This document shows positions 15,800-25,583 of a stretch of 64,000 nucleotides of DNA, in pieces. The notes under the pieces were generated by a model. That model searched no databases and was not told the origin of the DNA. It saw nothing but the letters and a program-made list of their open reading frames with translations. A program made the position numbers and the translations under genes. Source of the DNA: Rhodovulum sp. P5 (lineage in GTDB: Bacteria; Pseudomonadota; Alphaproteobacteria; Rhodobacterales; Rhodobacteraceae); contig NZ_CP015039.1 of NCBI RefSeq assembly GCF_002079305.1, forward strand, positions 1,385,501-1,449,500. The letters are read 5' to 3'. Position 1 is the stretch's first letter. Each line of letters begins with the position of its first letter.

Positions 15800-17949
15800 T
15801 GCGTCGCACGCTTGCCCTGATGGCGCTTTGCATTCTGCCGTTCGCCGCAACGGCAGAGGAGACTAAACCGGACTTTGCCACCCTTGTTGCCGACAGTGTC
15901 AGCGTGGGGGACAACCGCCGGCTTGTCGCCACGGGCCATGTCGAGGTTCTTTACGGCGACATTCGCCTGACCGCGCCTCGCGTCGCCTATGACCGGGAAA
16001 ACGACACGCTGTCGATCGACGGCCCGATCCGGGTGACCACGGAAAACGACACGGTGATTCTGGCCTCGGCCGCCGAGCTGTCGCCGGATCTGGCGGAGGG
16101 GATCCTCTATTCCGCCCGGATGGTCATGGACCGTGAATTGCAGATCGCAGCGGCAGACATCCAACGCATGGGGGGCCGCTATACGGTCCTGAACAAGACC
16201 GTCGCGTCGGTTTGCCGGATATGTTCGGAAAGCCAGGAACCGCTGTGGCAGATCCGGGCAGAGCGCGTGATCCATGACGAGGAACGCCAACGCCTGTTTT
16301 TCACCAATGCCAGGCTCGAACTTCTGGGCGTGCCGGTCTTCTACCTGCCCCGGCTCAGCATCCCCGATCCCAGTCTCAAGCGTGCGACGGGCTTTCTGTC
16401 GCCGAAGATCCGCACCAGCGACATCCTGGGTACGGGGGTCAAGATCCCCTATTTCATCGCCATTGGCGATCATCAGGACGTCACGCTGACCCCCTACGTT
16501 TCCGAAGAAACGCGAACGCTTGAATGGCGCTATCGGCGTGCCTTCCGCGCGGGCGATATCGAACTGAATGGCGCCTTTTCGAACGACGACCTGAAACAGA
16601 CCAGTACCCGGGCCTTCTTGTTCGCCGAAGGCACGTTCGACCTGCCGAAGGACTTCACCCTCGAATTCGACCTGAAAATGGTGTCGGATCCGGACTATCT
16701 GTTCGACTACGACTTTTCCGACGACAACCGGCTGGAGAACACGATCTCGATCAACCGCACCCGGAAGGACGAATTGATCCAGGGCGACCTGGCTTACTTC
16801 GAACCGCTGCGCGATACCGCGACCGACAGCAGCAATCCGGCGCGGACGGGGGACGTTTCGTACCGGCGGCGGTTCGTCCCGCCCGTGATCGGCGGCATTG
16901 CCGGGTTCACATTGTCCGGTCGGGGCGCCTACCGGAATTCCAGCCAGGACACAGACGGCAGCGACTACGACAGCTATGGCGACGGGATGGATGTGACCCG
17001 CGTATCAGCGGGGCTCGACTGGCGCGGCGACCACGTCTTTTCAAATGGCATGGTGCTGGCGGCGATCGGTGCCGTGGATATGGACCTTTACTACGTCAAC
17101 GACGACATCGAACTGGAAGGCACGCATACCCGCATCACGCCTGCCGCGGCGCTTGAGCTTCGTTGGCCCTTTGCGGCCTCCACCGCCTCTGGCGGGACGC
17201 ATGTGCTGGAACCGCTGCTCCAACTGGCGTGGAGCGATCAGGACGACGGCAACATCCCGGACGAAGACAGCATCCTTCTGGAATTCGACGAGGCGAACCT
17301 GACAGCGCTCAGCCGGTTTCCCGGAGAAGACGCAAGGGAGGCCGGGCTGCGCGCCAGCATCGGTCTGGGCTGGACATGGACCGACCCGTCGGGCTGGTCC
17401 GTCGGCACGACCGTCGGCCGGATTCTGCGGGCCGAGGATCTGGGTCAGTTTTCGCAGGGCTCCGGCCTTGACGGCCTGACATCGGACTGGATGAGCGTCC
17501 TGCAACTCAGCCTGCCCAGCAATCTGTTGCTGTGGAACCGCACCTTGTTCGACGACAGCTACGATGTGACCAAGACCGACCTGCGTGTGAACTGGACGCC
17601 GGGCCGGTTTGCCCTGGGCACGTCCTATACATGGATCGCGCCAGACGCGTCCGTGGGACGCAATGACAAGGTATCGGAATGGGAACTGGAAGCGTCCTAC
17701 CAGTTTCACGACTACTGGACCGGTCGCACCGATTGGCGCTACGACGCGGTGGAAAGAAACTACTACGATGCCGGCGTCGGCCTGATGTTCCAGAACGATT
17801 GCCTGACCGTGGACCTTTCGGTCTCGCGTCGTTTTTCAAGCTCGACTACACGTAGGGAGTCGACGGACTTTGCCCTTTTGGTTCAATTCGCCGGTTTCGG
17901 ATCCAGCAGCAGCGGGACGGCTCAGGCCCGCCGCTGCACGCGGTTCTAG
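15799..17949 (+). CDS. lptD: LPS-assembly outer-membrane protein LptD
   Basis: A 716-aa protein with a signal peptide (MRRTLALMALCILPFAATA), an N-terminal OstA/LptA-like jellyroll (about 25-150), and a large C-terminal barrel ending in RRCTRF. It receives LPS from the periplasmic bridge and inserts it into the outer leaflet with LptE. Conserved family sequence includes VPVFYLPRLSIPDP near residue 180. Cys residues occur at about 140-145 (VCRICSE) and near the C-terminus, which could make the structural disulfides. The start overlaps the lptG stop; the longer upstream version lies wholly inside lptG. Confidence 0.95.
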   Translation: MRRTLALMALCILPFAATAEETKPDFATLVADSVSVGDNRRLVATGHVEVLYGDIRLTAPRVAYDRENDTLSIDGPIRVTTENDTVILASAAELSPDLAEGILYSARMVMDRELQIAAADIQRMGGRYTVLNKTVASVCRICSESQEPLWQIRAERVIHDEERQRLFFTNARLELLGVPVFYLPRLSIPDPSLKRATGFLSPKIRTSDILGTGVKIPYFIAIGDHQDVTLTPYVSEETRTLEWRYRRAFRAGDIELNGAFSNDDLKQTSTRAFLFAEGTFDLPKDFTLEFDLKMVSDPDYLFDYDFSDDNRLENTISINRTRKDELIQGDLAYFEPLRDTATDSSNPARTGDVSYRRRFVPPVIGGIAGFTLSGRGAYRNSSQDTDGSDYDSYGDGMDVTRVSAGLDWRGDHVFSNGMVLAAIGAVDMDLYYVNDDIELEGTHTRITPAAALELRWPFAASTASGGTHVLEPLLQLAWSDQDDGNIPDEDSILLEFDEANLTALSRFPGEDAREAGLRASIGLGWTWTDPSGWSVGTTVGRILRAEDLGQFSQGSGLDGLTSDWMSVLQLSLPSNLLLWNRTLFDDSYDVTKTDLRVNWTPGRFALGTSYTWIAPDASVGRNDKVSEWELEASYQFHDYWTGRTDWRYDAVERNYYDAGVGLMFQNDCLTVDLSVSRRFSSSTTRRESTDFALLVQFAGFGSSSSGTAQARRCTRF

Positions 17950-17974
17950 GACAGGTTCAGAACGGAGAACGAAA

Positions 17975-19189
17975 ATGTTCCGACGGATGGTAACGGCTCT
18001 GCTGCTTGTCTTTCTCGGTGCGACAATGGCTGCGGCGCAGTCTGGCGGGCCGTTCGCGCCGCGCGTGATCGTCAATGACGAGGCGGTGACCAACTACGAG
18101 GTTCAGCAACGCGCGCGCTTTGTCGAACTGCTGGGCGCCACGTCGGATCCGCGGGAACTGGCGCTTGAAGGGCTGATCGAGGACCGGCTGCGCGACAGCG
18201 AGGCCAAGCGGCTCGGGATCACGCTCAGCGACGAGGAAGTCGCCAAGGGCATGGAAGAGTTCGCGGCGCGCGGCAACATGTCGGTGGACGAGTTCACCGC
18301 GGCCATCGGCCAGGCAGGCGTCGCGCCAGAGACGTTTCGCGATTTCGTCCGGTCGGGCCTTTTGTGGCGCAAGGTCGTGCGCGGCCGGTTCGGGCCCCGC
18401 GCACAGGTCACCGAAGCCGAGATCGACCGCGCACTGGCCAGCACCTCGGGCACCAGCGTCGCGACGGGCGCGCAGGTCCTGCTGTCAGAAATCGTGCTGC
18501 GCGCGGACACCCCCGAATACCGGGCCGAGTCGTCGGAACTTGCCGAACGTCTGCAACGAACGATCCGGTCCGAAAGCGCCTTCGCCGCTGCTGCGCGCCA
18601 ATACTCGGCCGCGCAATCCCGGGCGCAGGGCGGCCGGATGGGATGGACGCCGCTGTCGAAGCTCCCCCCGCAGGTTGCGACGCAGGTTCTGACCCTCGGC
18701 CCCGGAGAAATCTCCGACCCGGTCGAGCTTCCCAATGCGATTGTCCTGTTCCAGTTGCGCGCGATCCGCGAAGCCGGCACCACGGCACCCAAGACGGTCT
18801 CGGTGGAATATGCCCGTTTCTTCATTCCCGGCGGGACCATGGCCGATGCCCTGCGCGTTCGCGGACGCGTCGACACCTGCGACGACCTGTATGCCGTCGC
18901 CAAGGGCCTGCCAGAGGACCGTCTACAACGGGAGGTGAAGCCGGTGGCGGACGTTCCCAAGGCCATCTCGAGCGAACTTTCCAATCTTGACGAGGGCGAG
19001 ATTTCCTATGGGCTCAGCACGCCCGACATGGCCGTGGTTTTGATGATGTGCGGCCGCACGCCGGATCTGGGCGATGCCGAGATCGACCGGGACGCAGTCC
19101 GCCGGCAATTGGTGAACCAGCGCCTTTCGGGCTATGCCACCAGCTATCTTGCCGAATTGCGGGCCGATGCGATCATTCGCCAGCCATGA
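17975..19189 (+). CDS. surA: Periplasmic chaperone / peptidyl-prolyl isomerase SurA
   Basis: A 404-aa protein with a signal peptide (LLLVFLGATMAAAQ), an N-terminal SurA chaperone domain (about 28-150) and a parvulin domain (about 160-270, with ARQYSAAQSRAQGGRMGW). It escorts outer-membrane proteins such as LptD, encoded just upstream, to the BAM complex. The second parvulin domain of E. coli SurA is not evident, as is usual in Alphaproteobacteria. AACGGAG precedes the ATG at 17975; in-frame sequence upstream overlaps lptD. The stop overlaps the pdxA start (ATGA). Confidence 0.93.
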   Translation: MFRRMVTALLLVFLGATMAAAQSGGPFAPRVIVNDEAVTNYEVQQRARFVELLGATSDPRELALEGLIEDRLRDSEAKRLGITLSDEEVAKGMEEFAARGNMSVDEFTAAIGQAGVAPETFRDFVRSGLLWRKVVRGRFGPRAQVTEAEIDRALASTSGTSVATGAQVLLSEIVLRADTPEYRAESSELAERLQRTIRSESAFAAAARQYSAAQSRAQGGRMGWTPLSKLPPQVATQVLTLGPGEISDPVELPNAIVLFQLRAIREAGTTAPKTVSVEYARFFIPGGTMADALRVRGRVDTCDDLYAVAKGLPEDRLQREVKPVADVPKAISSELSNLDEGEISYGLSTPDMAVVLMMCGRTPDLGDAEIDRDAVRRQLVNQRLSGYATSYLAELRADAIIRQP

Positions 19190-20160
19190 CTGACAAACCC
19201 ATCGCCATGAGCTGCGGGGAACCGGCCGGCGTCGGCCCCGAGATTGCCGCGAAGGCGTGGCAGGCCCTAGGCGCGCGCCTGCCGTTCTTCTGGATCGGCG
19301 ACCCAGCCCACCTGCCAGAGGGCACACCGCATACCGAGATCCACGCCCCCGAAGAAGCGTTGCATGTGGCCGCCACGGCCCTACCGGTTTTGGCCCAGCC
19401 CTTTCCAGCCCCGGCGGTGCCGGGCCAGCCCCACCCTGAAAACGCCGCGGCCGTGATCGCGGCCATCGCGCGGGGCGTGGAACTTGTGCAGGACGGACAT
19501 GCCAGCGCGCTTTGCACCGCGCCGATCCACAAGAAGGCGTTGCAGGACGGCGCCGGTTTCGCCCATCCCGGCCATACGGAATACCTTGCGCATCTGGCTG
19601 GGGTCGACCGCGTCGTAATGATGCTGGCCTGCGATGCGCTGAAGGTCGTGCCCGTGACGATCCACATCGCCATCGCCGATGTGCCGGGCGCTCTGACAGA
19701 GACGCTCTTGGAAGACACGCTGCGCATTACCGAGGCAGCGATGATCCGCGATTTCGGAATCGATGCGCCCCGGCTGGCCGTTGCCGGGCTGAACCCCCAT
19801 GCAGGCGAAGGCGGCGCAATGGGGCGCGAAGAGATCGAGATGATCGACCCACTGTTGGACCGTCTGCGAGCGGAGGGGATGCGCCTGATCGGCCCCCGCT
19901 CTGCCGATACGATGTTCCACGAGGCCGCGCGGCAAACCTATGACGTCGCGGTCTGCATGTATCACGACCAGGCGCTGATCCCGATCAAGACGCTGGATTT
20001 CGCAAGCGGCGTGAACGTCACACTCGGGCTGCCCTTCATCAGAACGTCGCCGGACCACGGCACCGCCTTCGACATCGCGGGAACCGGGCGTGCCGATCCG
20101 ACAAGCCTGATCGCGGCCCTTGAAATGGCCCACCGCATGAGCCGGGCGCGCGCAGGATGA
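19186..20160 (+). CDS. pdxA: 4-hydroxythreonine-4-phosphate dehydrogenase
   Basis: A 324-aa enzyme of the DXP-dependent vitamin B6 pathway. It oxidises 4-phosphohydroxy-L-threonine with NAD, giving the precursor that PdxJ condenses to pyridoxine phosphate. Family hallmarks are [11 protein letters not shown] at the N-terminus, a metal-binding His in [17 protein letters not shown] near 204, and [12 protein letters not shown] near 262. It is coupled to surA and rsmA by ATGA overlaps on both sides, an arrangement shared with E. coli surA-pdxA-rsmA. Confidence 0.97.
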   Translation: MTDKPIAMSCGEPAGVGPEIAAKAWQALGARLPFFWIGDPAHLPEGTPHTEIHAPEEALHVAATALPVLAQPFPAPAVPGQPHPENAAAVIAAIARGVELVQDGHASALCTAPIHKKALQDGAGFAHPGHTEYLAHLAGVDRVVMMLACDALKVVPVTIHIAIADVPGALTETLLEDTLRITEAAMIRDFGIDAPRLAVAGLNPHAGEGGAMGREEIEMIDPLLDRLRAEGMRLIGPRSADTMFHEAARQTYDVAVCMYHDQALIPIKTLDFASGVNVTLGLPFIRTSPDHGTAFDIAGTGRADPTSLIAALEMAHRMSRARAG

Positions 20161-20996
20161 GCGCCATCGACTCCCTGCCGCCCTTGCGGGAGGTGATCGC
20201 CACACACGGGCTTTCCGCGAAGAAGTCACTGGGCCAGAACTTCCTGCTGGACCTGAACCTGACCGCCAAGATCGCGCGGGCGGCTGGCGATCTGTCGGGC
20301 TGTGACGTGCTGGAGGTCGGCCCCGGCCCCGGCGGGCTGACACGCGGTCTGCTGGCTGAAGGCGCGCGGCATGTTCTGGCGGTCGAAAAGGACAGCCGCT
20401 GCCTGCCGGCGTTGGACGAGATCGCCGCCGCCTATCCGGACCGGCTGACAGTTCTGAACGCGGATGCGATGGACAGCGACGTGCTGACGCGCCTTACAGC
20501 GCCGATCAAGGTCGTCGCCAACCTGCCCTACAATGTGGGAACGGAATTGCTGGTACGCTGGCTGACCCCGCCTGCATGGCCGCCGGTCTGGGACAGCCTG
20601 ACACTGATGTTCCAGCGCGAGGTGGCGGAACGGATCGTGGCCCAACCCGGCTCCAAGACCTATGGGCGTCTGGCGATTCTCGCGCAATGGCGGTGCGACG
20701 CGCGGATCGCGATGCGCCTGCCGCCGGAGGCGTTTACGCCGCCGCCCAAGGTCGCCTCTGCCGTCGTGCATCTGCGCGCCTTGCCAGAGCCGCGTTTCGA
20801 GGCCGACGCCGCCGTTCTGGAAAGAGTCGTGGCCGCGGCTTTCGGCCAGCGGCGCAAGATGCTGCGCGCCAGCCTGAAGGGCGTTATCCCCGATATCGAG
20901 AATGTGCTTGAATCTGTGGGGATCGCACCGACCGAACGTGCCGAGCAGGTTTCGGTCGAGCGTTTCTGTGCCCTTGCGCGCGCCGTCGCGGGCTGA
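20157..20996 (+). CDS. rsmA: 16S rRNA dimethyladenosine transferase RsmA (KsgA)
   Basis: A 279-aa SAM-dependent methyltransferase that dimethylates A1518 and A1519 in helix 45 of 16S rRNA late in small-subunit assembly. Motifs include SLGQNFLLD (about 23-31), the SAM-binding [10 protein letters not shown] (about 57-66) and the catalytic NLPYNVGT (about 121-128). It is last in the lptF-rsmA string. Three bases separate its stop from the convergent DUF4167 gene, with no terminator visible. Confidence 0.97.
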   Translation: MSAIDSLPPLREVIATHGLSAKKSLGQNFLLDLNLTAKIARAAGDLSGCDVLEVGPGPGGLTRGLLAEGARHVLAVEKDSRCLPALDEIAAAYPDRLTVLNADAMDSDVLTRLTAPIKVVANLPYNVGTELLVRWLTPPAWPPVWDSLTLMFQREVAERIVAQPGSKTYGRLAILAQWRCDARIAMRLPPEAFTPPPKVASAVVHLRALPEPRFEADAAVLERVVAAAFGQRRKMLRASLKGVIPDIENVLESVGIAPTERAEQVSVERFCALARAVAG

Positions 20997-20999
20997 GCG

Positions 21000-21602
21000 T
21001 CACTCGGCCGCTGGCGCCTCGGGCTGATCCTTCGGCGTCTCAGCGTCGGGTGCTTCGGCATCCTTGGCCTCGGGCGCGTCTCCACGCTGGGCCTCCGGCG
21101 CCGGTTCCGTTTGCGCCTTCGGCGCCCGCGGCTTGCGGGGACGGCGTGGTTTCGGCGCGGGCTTTTCTTCCGGCGTTTCGACCAGGGTGCTTTCGCCTTC
21201 GTCCTGGGGCAGGTCGATCACCTCGGCCGACACTTCGACAGGGGCATCGGTGGTCTCTTCCGCCGGGGCGCCATCTTGCTGCTGCGCGTCGTTCTCGGCT
21301 CGATCGCGGTTCCGCTCGCGGTTCTGGGCTTCCTGCTGCTCCCGGCGCGCATCCTGTTCGCGCTGCGCCTCGCCCAGAAGGCGGGCGTAATGTTCGGCGT
21401 GCTGCTGGAAATTCTCGGCGGCGACACGGTCGTTTGACAAATGCGCATCGCGAGCAAGCTGATTGTACTTGTCAATGATCTGCTGCGGCGTGCCGCGCAC
21501 CTTGCCCTCGGGGCCCGAGCTGTCGAAGACCCGGTTGACGATGTTGCCCACCGAGCGCGAACGGTTCGACTTGTTGCGCGAACGTGACTTGGATGGTCTC
21601 AT
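21000..21602 (-). CDS. DUF4167 domain protein (basic, disordered tail)
   Basis: A 200-aa protein whose N-terminal 80 residues form the DUF4167 domain found in Alphaproteobacteria. It starts with a very basic MRPSKSRSRNKSNRSRS run suggestive of RNA or ribosome binding, then GNIVNRVFDSSGPEGKVRGT. The remainder is Glu/Gln/Arg/Pro/Ala-rich low-complexity sequence. The start at 21602 is chosen because the conserved basic N-terminus begins here; upstream residues are not family-like. In many relatives this gene stays next to prmC and prfA, as here, hinting at a translation-linked role that is not established. Confidence 0.88.
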   Translation of the reverse strand: MRPSKSRSRNKSNRSRSVGNIVNRVFDSSGPEGKVRGTPQQIIDKYNQLARDAHLSNDRVAAENFQQHAEHYARLLGEAQREQDARREQQEAQNRERNRDRAENDAQQQDGAPAEETTDAPVEVSAEVIDLPQDEGESTLVETPEEKPAPKPRRPRKPRAPKAQTEPAPEAQRGDAPEAKDAEAPDAETPKDQPEAPAAE

Positions 21603-21823
21603 GCGATTTCTGGTTTCCAGCCTTATCTTGGCCTTGTCGGTGCGACGACGCGCAATAGCAGCGCCCTGTCCCATATCCGACCTGTGTCTGGCTTATCCTG
21701 CGCAAGGGGGCCATTCTTGGGCCCCGAAACAAGCGCCGTTGTGACTAACCACGGGTAGAATGCTCTGACAAGTGAAAAATACACCGAACATGTCATTATG
21801 CCCGGCGATTTCGACCACACGGG

Positions 21824-22660
21824 TTAACGCCCACCGGGGCACCGTCGGGCCTCGACCACCCGGTCCCTGCCATCAAGGTCGGGGTGGATGGCAACGGTTT
21901 CAAGCCCGACCTCCGCGAAAATCCTGCGGACATCGGCCGCCTGGCTTGCGCCGATCTCGACCAGAAGCCGGCCACCCTCGGCCAGATGGCCCTGCACCCC
22001 AAGGGCAATTGCGCGATAGGCAGAGAGTCCGTCCGCCCCATCGGTCAGGGCCCCCTGCGGTTCGTGGGAAAGCTCCGGCGCAAGCGTCGCCATCTCGCAC
22101 TCGGCGATATAGGGCGGGTTCGAGACGATGAGATCGTAAACACCCGACACATCCGCGAACCAGTCCGACTGGGTGAATTCCGCACGCATCACACCCAGCG
22201 CACCGGCATTCGCGCGCGCCACGTCCAGCGCAGCTGCGGACAGATCGGTGCCCAGCCCCGCCGCATCCGACCGTTCGGCAAGCAGGGTCAGCAGAATGCA
22301 CCCAGAACCGGTGCCCAGGTCCAGAACGCGGGAAAACGGGCAGGCCAGTGCGGCGGCGATCAGCGTCTCGGTCTCCGGACGCGGGTCCAGAACGTCGGGC
22401 GTCACGATGAAGTCGCGGCCATAGAATGCGCGCCGCCCGGTGATATGAGACACGGGCTCGCGCGCAACGCGCCGGTCAAGGGCAATGTCCAGCACGGGCA
22501 GTACAGCATCGGCGACGGGATCGGGAAGGATCAGCGTCAGCCGCCCGGGATCGATGTTCAGCACATGGGCAAGCAACCGCCTTGCATCGCGGGGCGCGTC
22601 GGGAATGCCAGCCTGCCGAAGGCGCGCCACCGCGTGCGACAGCGCCTCGGCGCCGGTCAT
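21824..22660 (-). CDS. prmC: Release factor glutamine methyltransferase PrmC (HemK)
   Basis: A 278-aa SAM-dependent enzyme that methylates the Gln of the GGQ motif in RF1 and RF2. DLGTGSG (114-120) binds SAM and the catalytic NPPY is at 181-184. The N-terminal helical domain (1-75) recognises the release factor. Its start overlaps the prfA stop by four bases, so enzyme and substrate are co-translated. The 221 bp between this stop and the DUF4167 start hold no gene I can recognise. Confidence 0.97.
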   Translation of the reverse strand: MTGAEALSHAVARLRQAGIPDAPRDARRLLAHVLNIDPGRLTLILPDPVADAVLPVLDIALDRRVAREPVSHITGRRAFYGRDFIVTPDVLDPRPETETLIAAALACPFSRVLDLGTGSGCILLTLLAERSDAAGLGTDLSAAALDVARANAGALGVMRAEFTQSDWFADVSGVYDLIVSNPPYIAECEMATLAPELSHEPQGALTDGADGLSAYRAIALGVQGHLAEGGRLLVEIGASQAADVRRIFAEVGLETVAIHPDLDGRDRVVEARRCPGGR

Positions 22661-23709
22661 GTCTCCATCTCGGCCAGAAGCGTGGCCTGATGATCGGCGA
22701 TCAGGGCATCGATGACCTCGTCCAGATCGCCCTGCATCACCTGATCCAGCCGGTAGAGCGTCAGGTTGATGCGGTGATCGGTCATCCTCCCTTGCGGGAA
22801 GTTATAGGTCCGGATCCGTTCGGACCGGTCGCCGGACCCAACCTGCGCCTTGCGGTCGGCTGCGCGTTCCTCGGCGGCGCGCTGGCGCTCCATGTCGTAA
22901 AGCCGCGCCCGCAGGACCGACATCGCAATGGCCCTGTTCTGGTGCTGGGATTTCTCCGAGGAGGTGACCACGATACCGGTCGGGATATGGGTGATCCGCA
23001 CCGCGGAATCGGTGGTGTTGACGTGCTGCCCCCCGGCGCCCGAGGCGCGCATGGTGTCGATCCGGATATCGTTGGCCGGAATGTCGATATCGACCTCTTC
23101 CGCCTCGGGCAGTACGGCCACCGTGGCGGCAGAGGTATGGATGCGTCCGCCCGATTCCGTTTCAGGCACACGCTGAACCCGGTGCACACCGGATTCGTAT
23201 TTCAGCCGTGCGAAGACGCCCTCCCCCTGGATGTTCGCGACGACTTCCTTGACCCCGCCAAGCTCTGTCTCGGATTCCTCCAGAATGGTGAACTTCCAGC
23301 CCTTCGCCTCGGCATAGCGCTGGTACATTCTCAGCAGGTCGCCCGCGAAAAGCGCTGCTTCCTCGCCGCCGGTGCCCGGGCGGATCTCCATGATCGCCGG
23401 GCGCGCATCGGCGGCATCCCGCGGCAGCAGGGCCACGCGCAGCGCCTGTTCAAGTTCCGGCTGGCGGGTCTTCAGCGCGGGCAGTTCCTCTTCGGCCAGC
23501 GCGCGCATCTCGGGGTCGTCCAGCATCGCCTCTGCCTCGGCGATATCGTCCAGCAACTGCCGATAGGCGGCGATCTGTTCCGCGACCGGTTTCAGCTCCG
23601 CGTATTCGCGACTGACCTGCGCGAAATCCTCCGCCGCGCCGGTGGACAGCTTGGCCTCCAGGAATTCGAAGCGCTGGGTAATCTGGTGAAGTTTGTCGAG
23701 AGGAACCAT
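22657..23709 (-). CDS. prfA: Peptide chain release factor 1
   Basis: A 350-aa class-I release factor. The stop-codon recognition tripeptide is PET (182-184, of the PxT type that reads UAA/UAG), and the peptidyl-transferase motif GGQ is at 226-228 inside [11 protein letters not shown]. The N-terminal coiled helical domain, which binds RF3 or the ribosome, is complete. It forms a two-gene unit with prmC (ATGA overlap). It is divergent from the small membrane protein gene at 23820, with 110 bp between. Confidence 0.98.
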   Translation of the reverse strand: MVPLDKLHQITQRFEFLEAKLSTGAAEDFAQVSREYAELKPVAEQIAAYRQLLDDIAEAEAMLDDPEMRALAEEELPALKTRQPELEQALRVALLPRDAADARPAIMEIRPGTGGEEAALFAGDLLRMYQRYAEAKGWKFTILEESETELGGVKEVVANIQGEGVFARLKYESGVHRVQRVPETESGGRIHTSAATVAVLPEAEEVDIDIPANDIRIDTMRASGAGGQHVNTTDSAVRITHIPTGIVVTSSEKSQHQNRAIAMSVLRARLYDMERQRAAEERAADRKAQVGSGDRSERIRTYNFPQGRMTDHRINLTLYRLDQVMQGDLDEVIDALIADHQATLLAEMET

Positions 23710-23819
23710 GGCGTTTCCTCGCGCGAAGGCGCGCCGCGGTCAAGGGGCGGCCGCGAGCAACAGGTTTCGTTGCCCTTTGGGAATCGGTATGCTTCAGGTG
23801 CGGAAAATGGGGGGTGGTT

Positions 23820-24011
23820 ATGGCCTACGCTTTGGCACATGCACTTGTGACGGGTCTTATCGTCTTTGGTGTGATCTTCGGGTTTCGCGCCATGGGCTGG
23901 CTCGAAGGCCGGCCGAAATGGAAACAGGCCCTGATCGTGGCACCGGCAATCTTCATCGTCCTGTTCGGTCTCAACCTCATCTGGCCGGCGGGCACCGGAA
24001 CCGGCGGTTGA
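23820..24011 (+). CDS. Small two-span membrane protein
   Basis: A 63-aa protein with two hydrophobic segments (about residues 5-23 and 37-55) joined by the basic loop LEGRPKWKQA. GGGGGG lies just before the ATG at 23820; a GTG two codons upstream is possible. I do not recognise a named family. It faces the DUF1499 gene (convergent, 8 bp between stops). Confidence 0.65.
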   Translation: MAYALAHALVTGLIVFGVIFGFRAMGWLEGRPKWKQALIVAPAIFIVLFGLNLIWPAGTGTGG

Positions 24012-24019
24012 GCGTGCAT

Positions 24020-24490
24020 TCAGTTTCCAAGACGCGTCTCTAGCGCGGCCTGCCACCGCGCCAACCGGCTTGCGTTAACCCCCATGTCGGAATGGCCATA
24101 GCGAGAGCGGGAAAATGCGGCATAGGTCGCCCCCTCACCCTCTGGCAGAACGCGGACAGAGATATAATCGGGAAACCCGAACAGGGCGGAGCGCTGGACA
24201 TAGGTCATCCAGAGTTCGGCAGGCGTACCGGCGATACGTTTGGTCCGCCCTTCGCCAAGGGCGAAGTCGTCGATGGCCGCGGCCAACTCCAGTGGCGGAA
24301 CGGCAAAGACGGGCGCTGTGCCATCGCCACCCGCGGGGCGGATCAGGGCCGCGTTCGGGCTGTCGGGCTTTGTGGCGGTCAACGGGTCGACATGCCAGAC
24401 CGTCGGGTCATCCGCGACGCGCCGGAAATAGACGGCCCCGGCCGCCGTTGCGACCACAAGGACCACGGCCAGCAGAATGAGTATCTTCAA
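24020..24490 (-). CDS. DUF1499 family membrane-anchored protein
   Basis: A 156-aa protein with one N-terminal membrane anchor (ILLAVVLVVATAAGAVYF) and a DUF1499 domain. The domain includes HVDP at about 33-36, TPAELWMTYVQRSALFGFPDYISVR, and the C-terminal RSRYGHSDMGVNASRL, which is the most conserved part of the family. The function is unknown. The ATG overlaps the speB stop by four bases, so it is co-transcribed with agmatinase. Confidence 0.88.
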   Translation of the reverse strand: MKILILLAVVLVVATAAGAVYFRRVADDPTVWHVDPLTATKPDSPNAALIRPAGGDGTAPVFAVPPLELAAAIDDFALGEGRTKRIAGTPAELWMTYVQRSALFGFPDYISVRVLPEGEGATYAAFSRSRYGHSDMGVNASRLARWQAALETRLGN

Positions 24491-25467
24491 CGGTCCTCTC
24501 CCCTTTCCTCGCGCCGCGCCCAGCCCCAGAGGCAGATCAACTCGACCGCCACATGGGCCCCGGCGATGGCCGTGATCCCCGCCGGATCGAAGGGGGGCGA
24601 GACCTCCACCACGTCGCCCCCAACCAGATCGATCCCGGCCAGCCCGCGCAACATTGCCGCGGCCTGCGCGCTGGTCAGCCCACCCCAGACCGGTGTGCCG
24701 GTTCCGGGGGCAAAGGCCGGGTCCAGCGCGTCGATATCGAAGCTGAGATAAACCTTCGCGTCACCGACGATCTCTCGAATACGCGCCACCGCCGCCTTGG
24801 CGCCGTGGTCATGGACGAAGGGTGCATCGAGGATCATGATCCCCATCGTGTCCGGGTTGTCGGTGCGAATGCCCACCTGCACCGAGCGTGCCGCATCGAT
24901 CAGCCCCTCGTTCACCGCCTTTCGGAACATCGTCCCATGATCGATCCGTGTCGGATCATCATCGGCCCATGTGTCGGTATGGGCATCGAACTGCACCAGC
25001 GCCAGCGGCCCGTGCCGGGCAGCGTGGGCGCGCAGGATCGGCAGGGAAATGGAATGGTCGCCGCCCAGCGCGATACATCCTGCCCCGGCCTCCAGTATGC
25101 CGGCAATATGGGCCTGCAACACGGCGGGGAACTCTGCCACCGAAGCGTAATCGAAAGCCAGATCGCCATAATCCACGATGTCGAAGCTCTCGAACGGATT
25201 GAAGCCCCAGCCAAAGGGCGCATCGAAGGCCTGGAGCGTGCTGGCCTCCCGGATCGCGCGGGGGCCAAGCCGCGTGCCGGGGCGGTTCGTCACGGCCTGG
25301 TCGAACGGCACGCCGGTGACGGCCAGATCAACGCCCGTCAGGTCCTTGGTCAGCATCCGCCGCATGAAGGAGGTCACGCCACCGAATGCATTCTCATAGG
25401 CCATGCCACGGCGCCCCTTGCGGGTGATCGCCGTGTCGACCTCTGCCTTCGCGTCTTCCAGCGCCAT
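24487..25467 (-). CDS. speB: Agmatinase / ureohydrolase
   Basis: A 326-aa arginase-family enzyme with both Mn2+-binding signatures: GGDHS near residue 137, FDAHTD near 161, and FDIDALDPAFAPGTGTP near 242. Agmatinase hydrolyses agmatine to putrescine and urea. The start at 25467 (MALEDAKAEV...) has AGGAGG before it; an in-frame upstream extension of 47 residues is non-conserved. Guanidinobutyrase or guanidinopropionase activity cannot be excluded from sequence alone. It is divergent from mazG and overlaps the downstream DUF1499 gene. Confidence 0.88.
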   Translation of the reverse strand: MALEDAKAEVDTAITRKGRRGMAYENAFGGVTSFMRRMLTKDLTGVDLAVTGVPFDQAVTNRPGTRLGPRAIREASTLQAFDAPFGWGFNPFESFDIVDYGDLAFDYASVAEFPAVLQAHIAGILEAGAGCIALGGDHSISLPILRAHAARHGPLALVQFDAHTDTWADDDPTRIDHGTMFRKAVNEGLIDAARSVQVGIRTDNPDTMGIMILDAPFVHDHGAKAAVARIREIVGDAKVYLSFDIDALDPAFAPGTGTPVWGGLTSAQAAAMLRGLAGIDLVGGDVVEVSPPFDPAGITAIAGAHVAVELICLWGWARREERGEDR

Positions 25468-25583
25468 CAGCCGCCCTCCTGTCGCCCGCAGGATAACGCG
25501 TGCCGCGCCGGGGGCCAGCCCCGCCTTTACATCGCGCGCGCGATTTGCCCTTGTCGCCCCGAGCCCACGACAGGGAGGCCCCG

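Noticed and set aside
21603-21823. Possible RNA gene in the 221-bp gap before prmC
   Set aside because: No tRNA-like arms, no strong hairpin with a T-run and no open frame with a ribosome-binding site.
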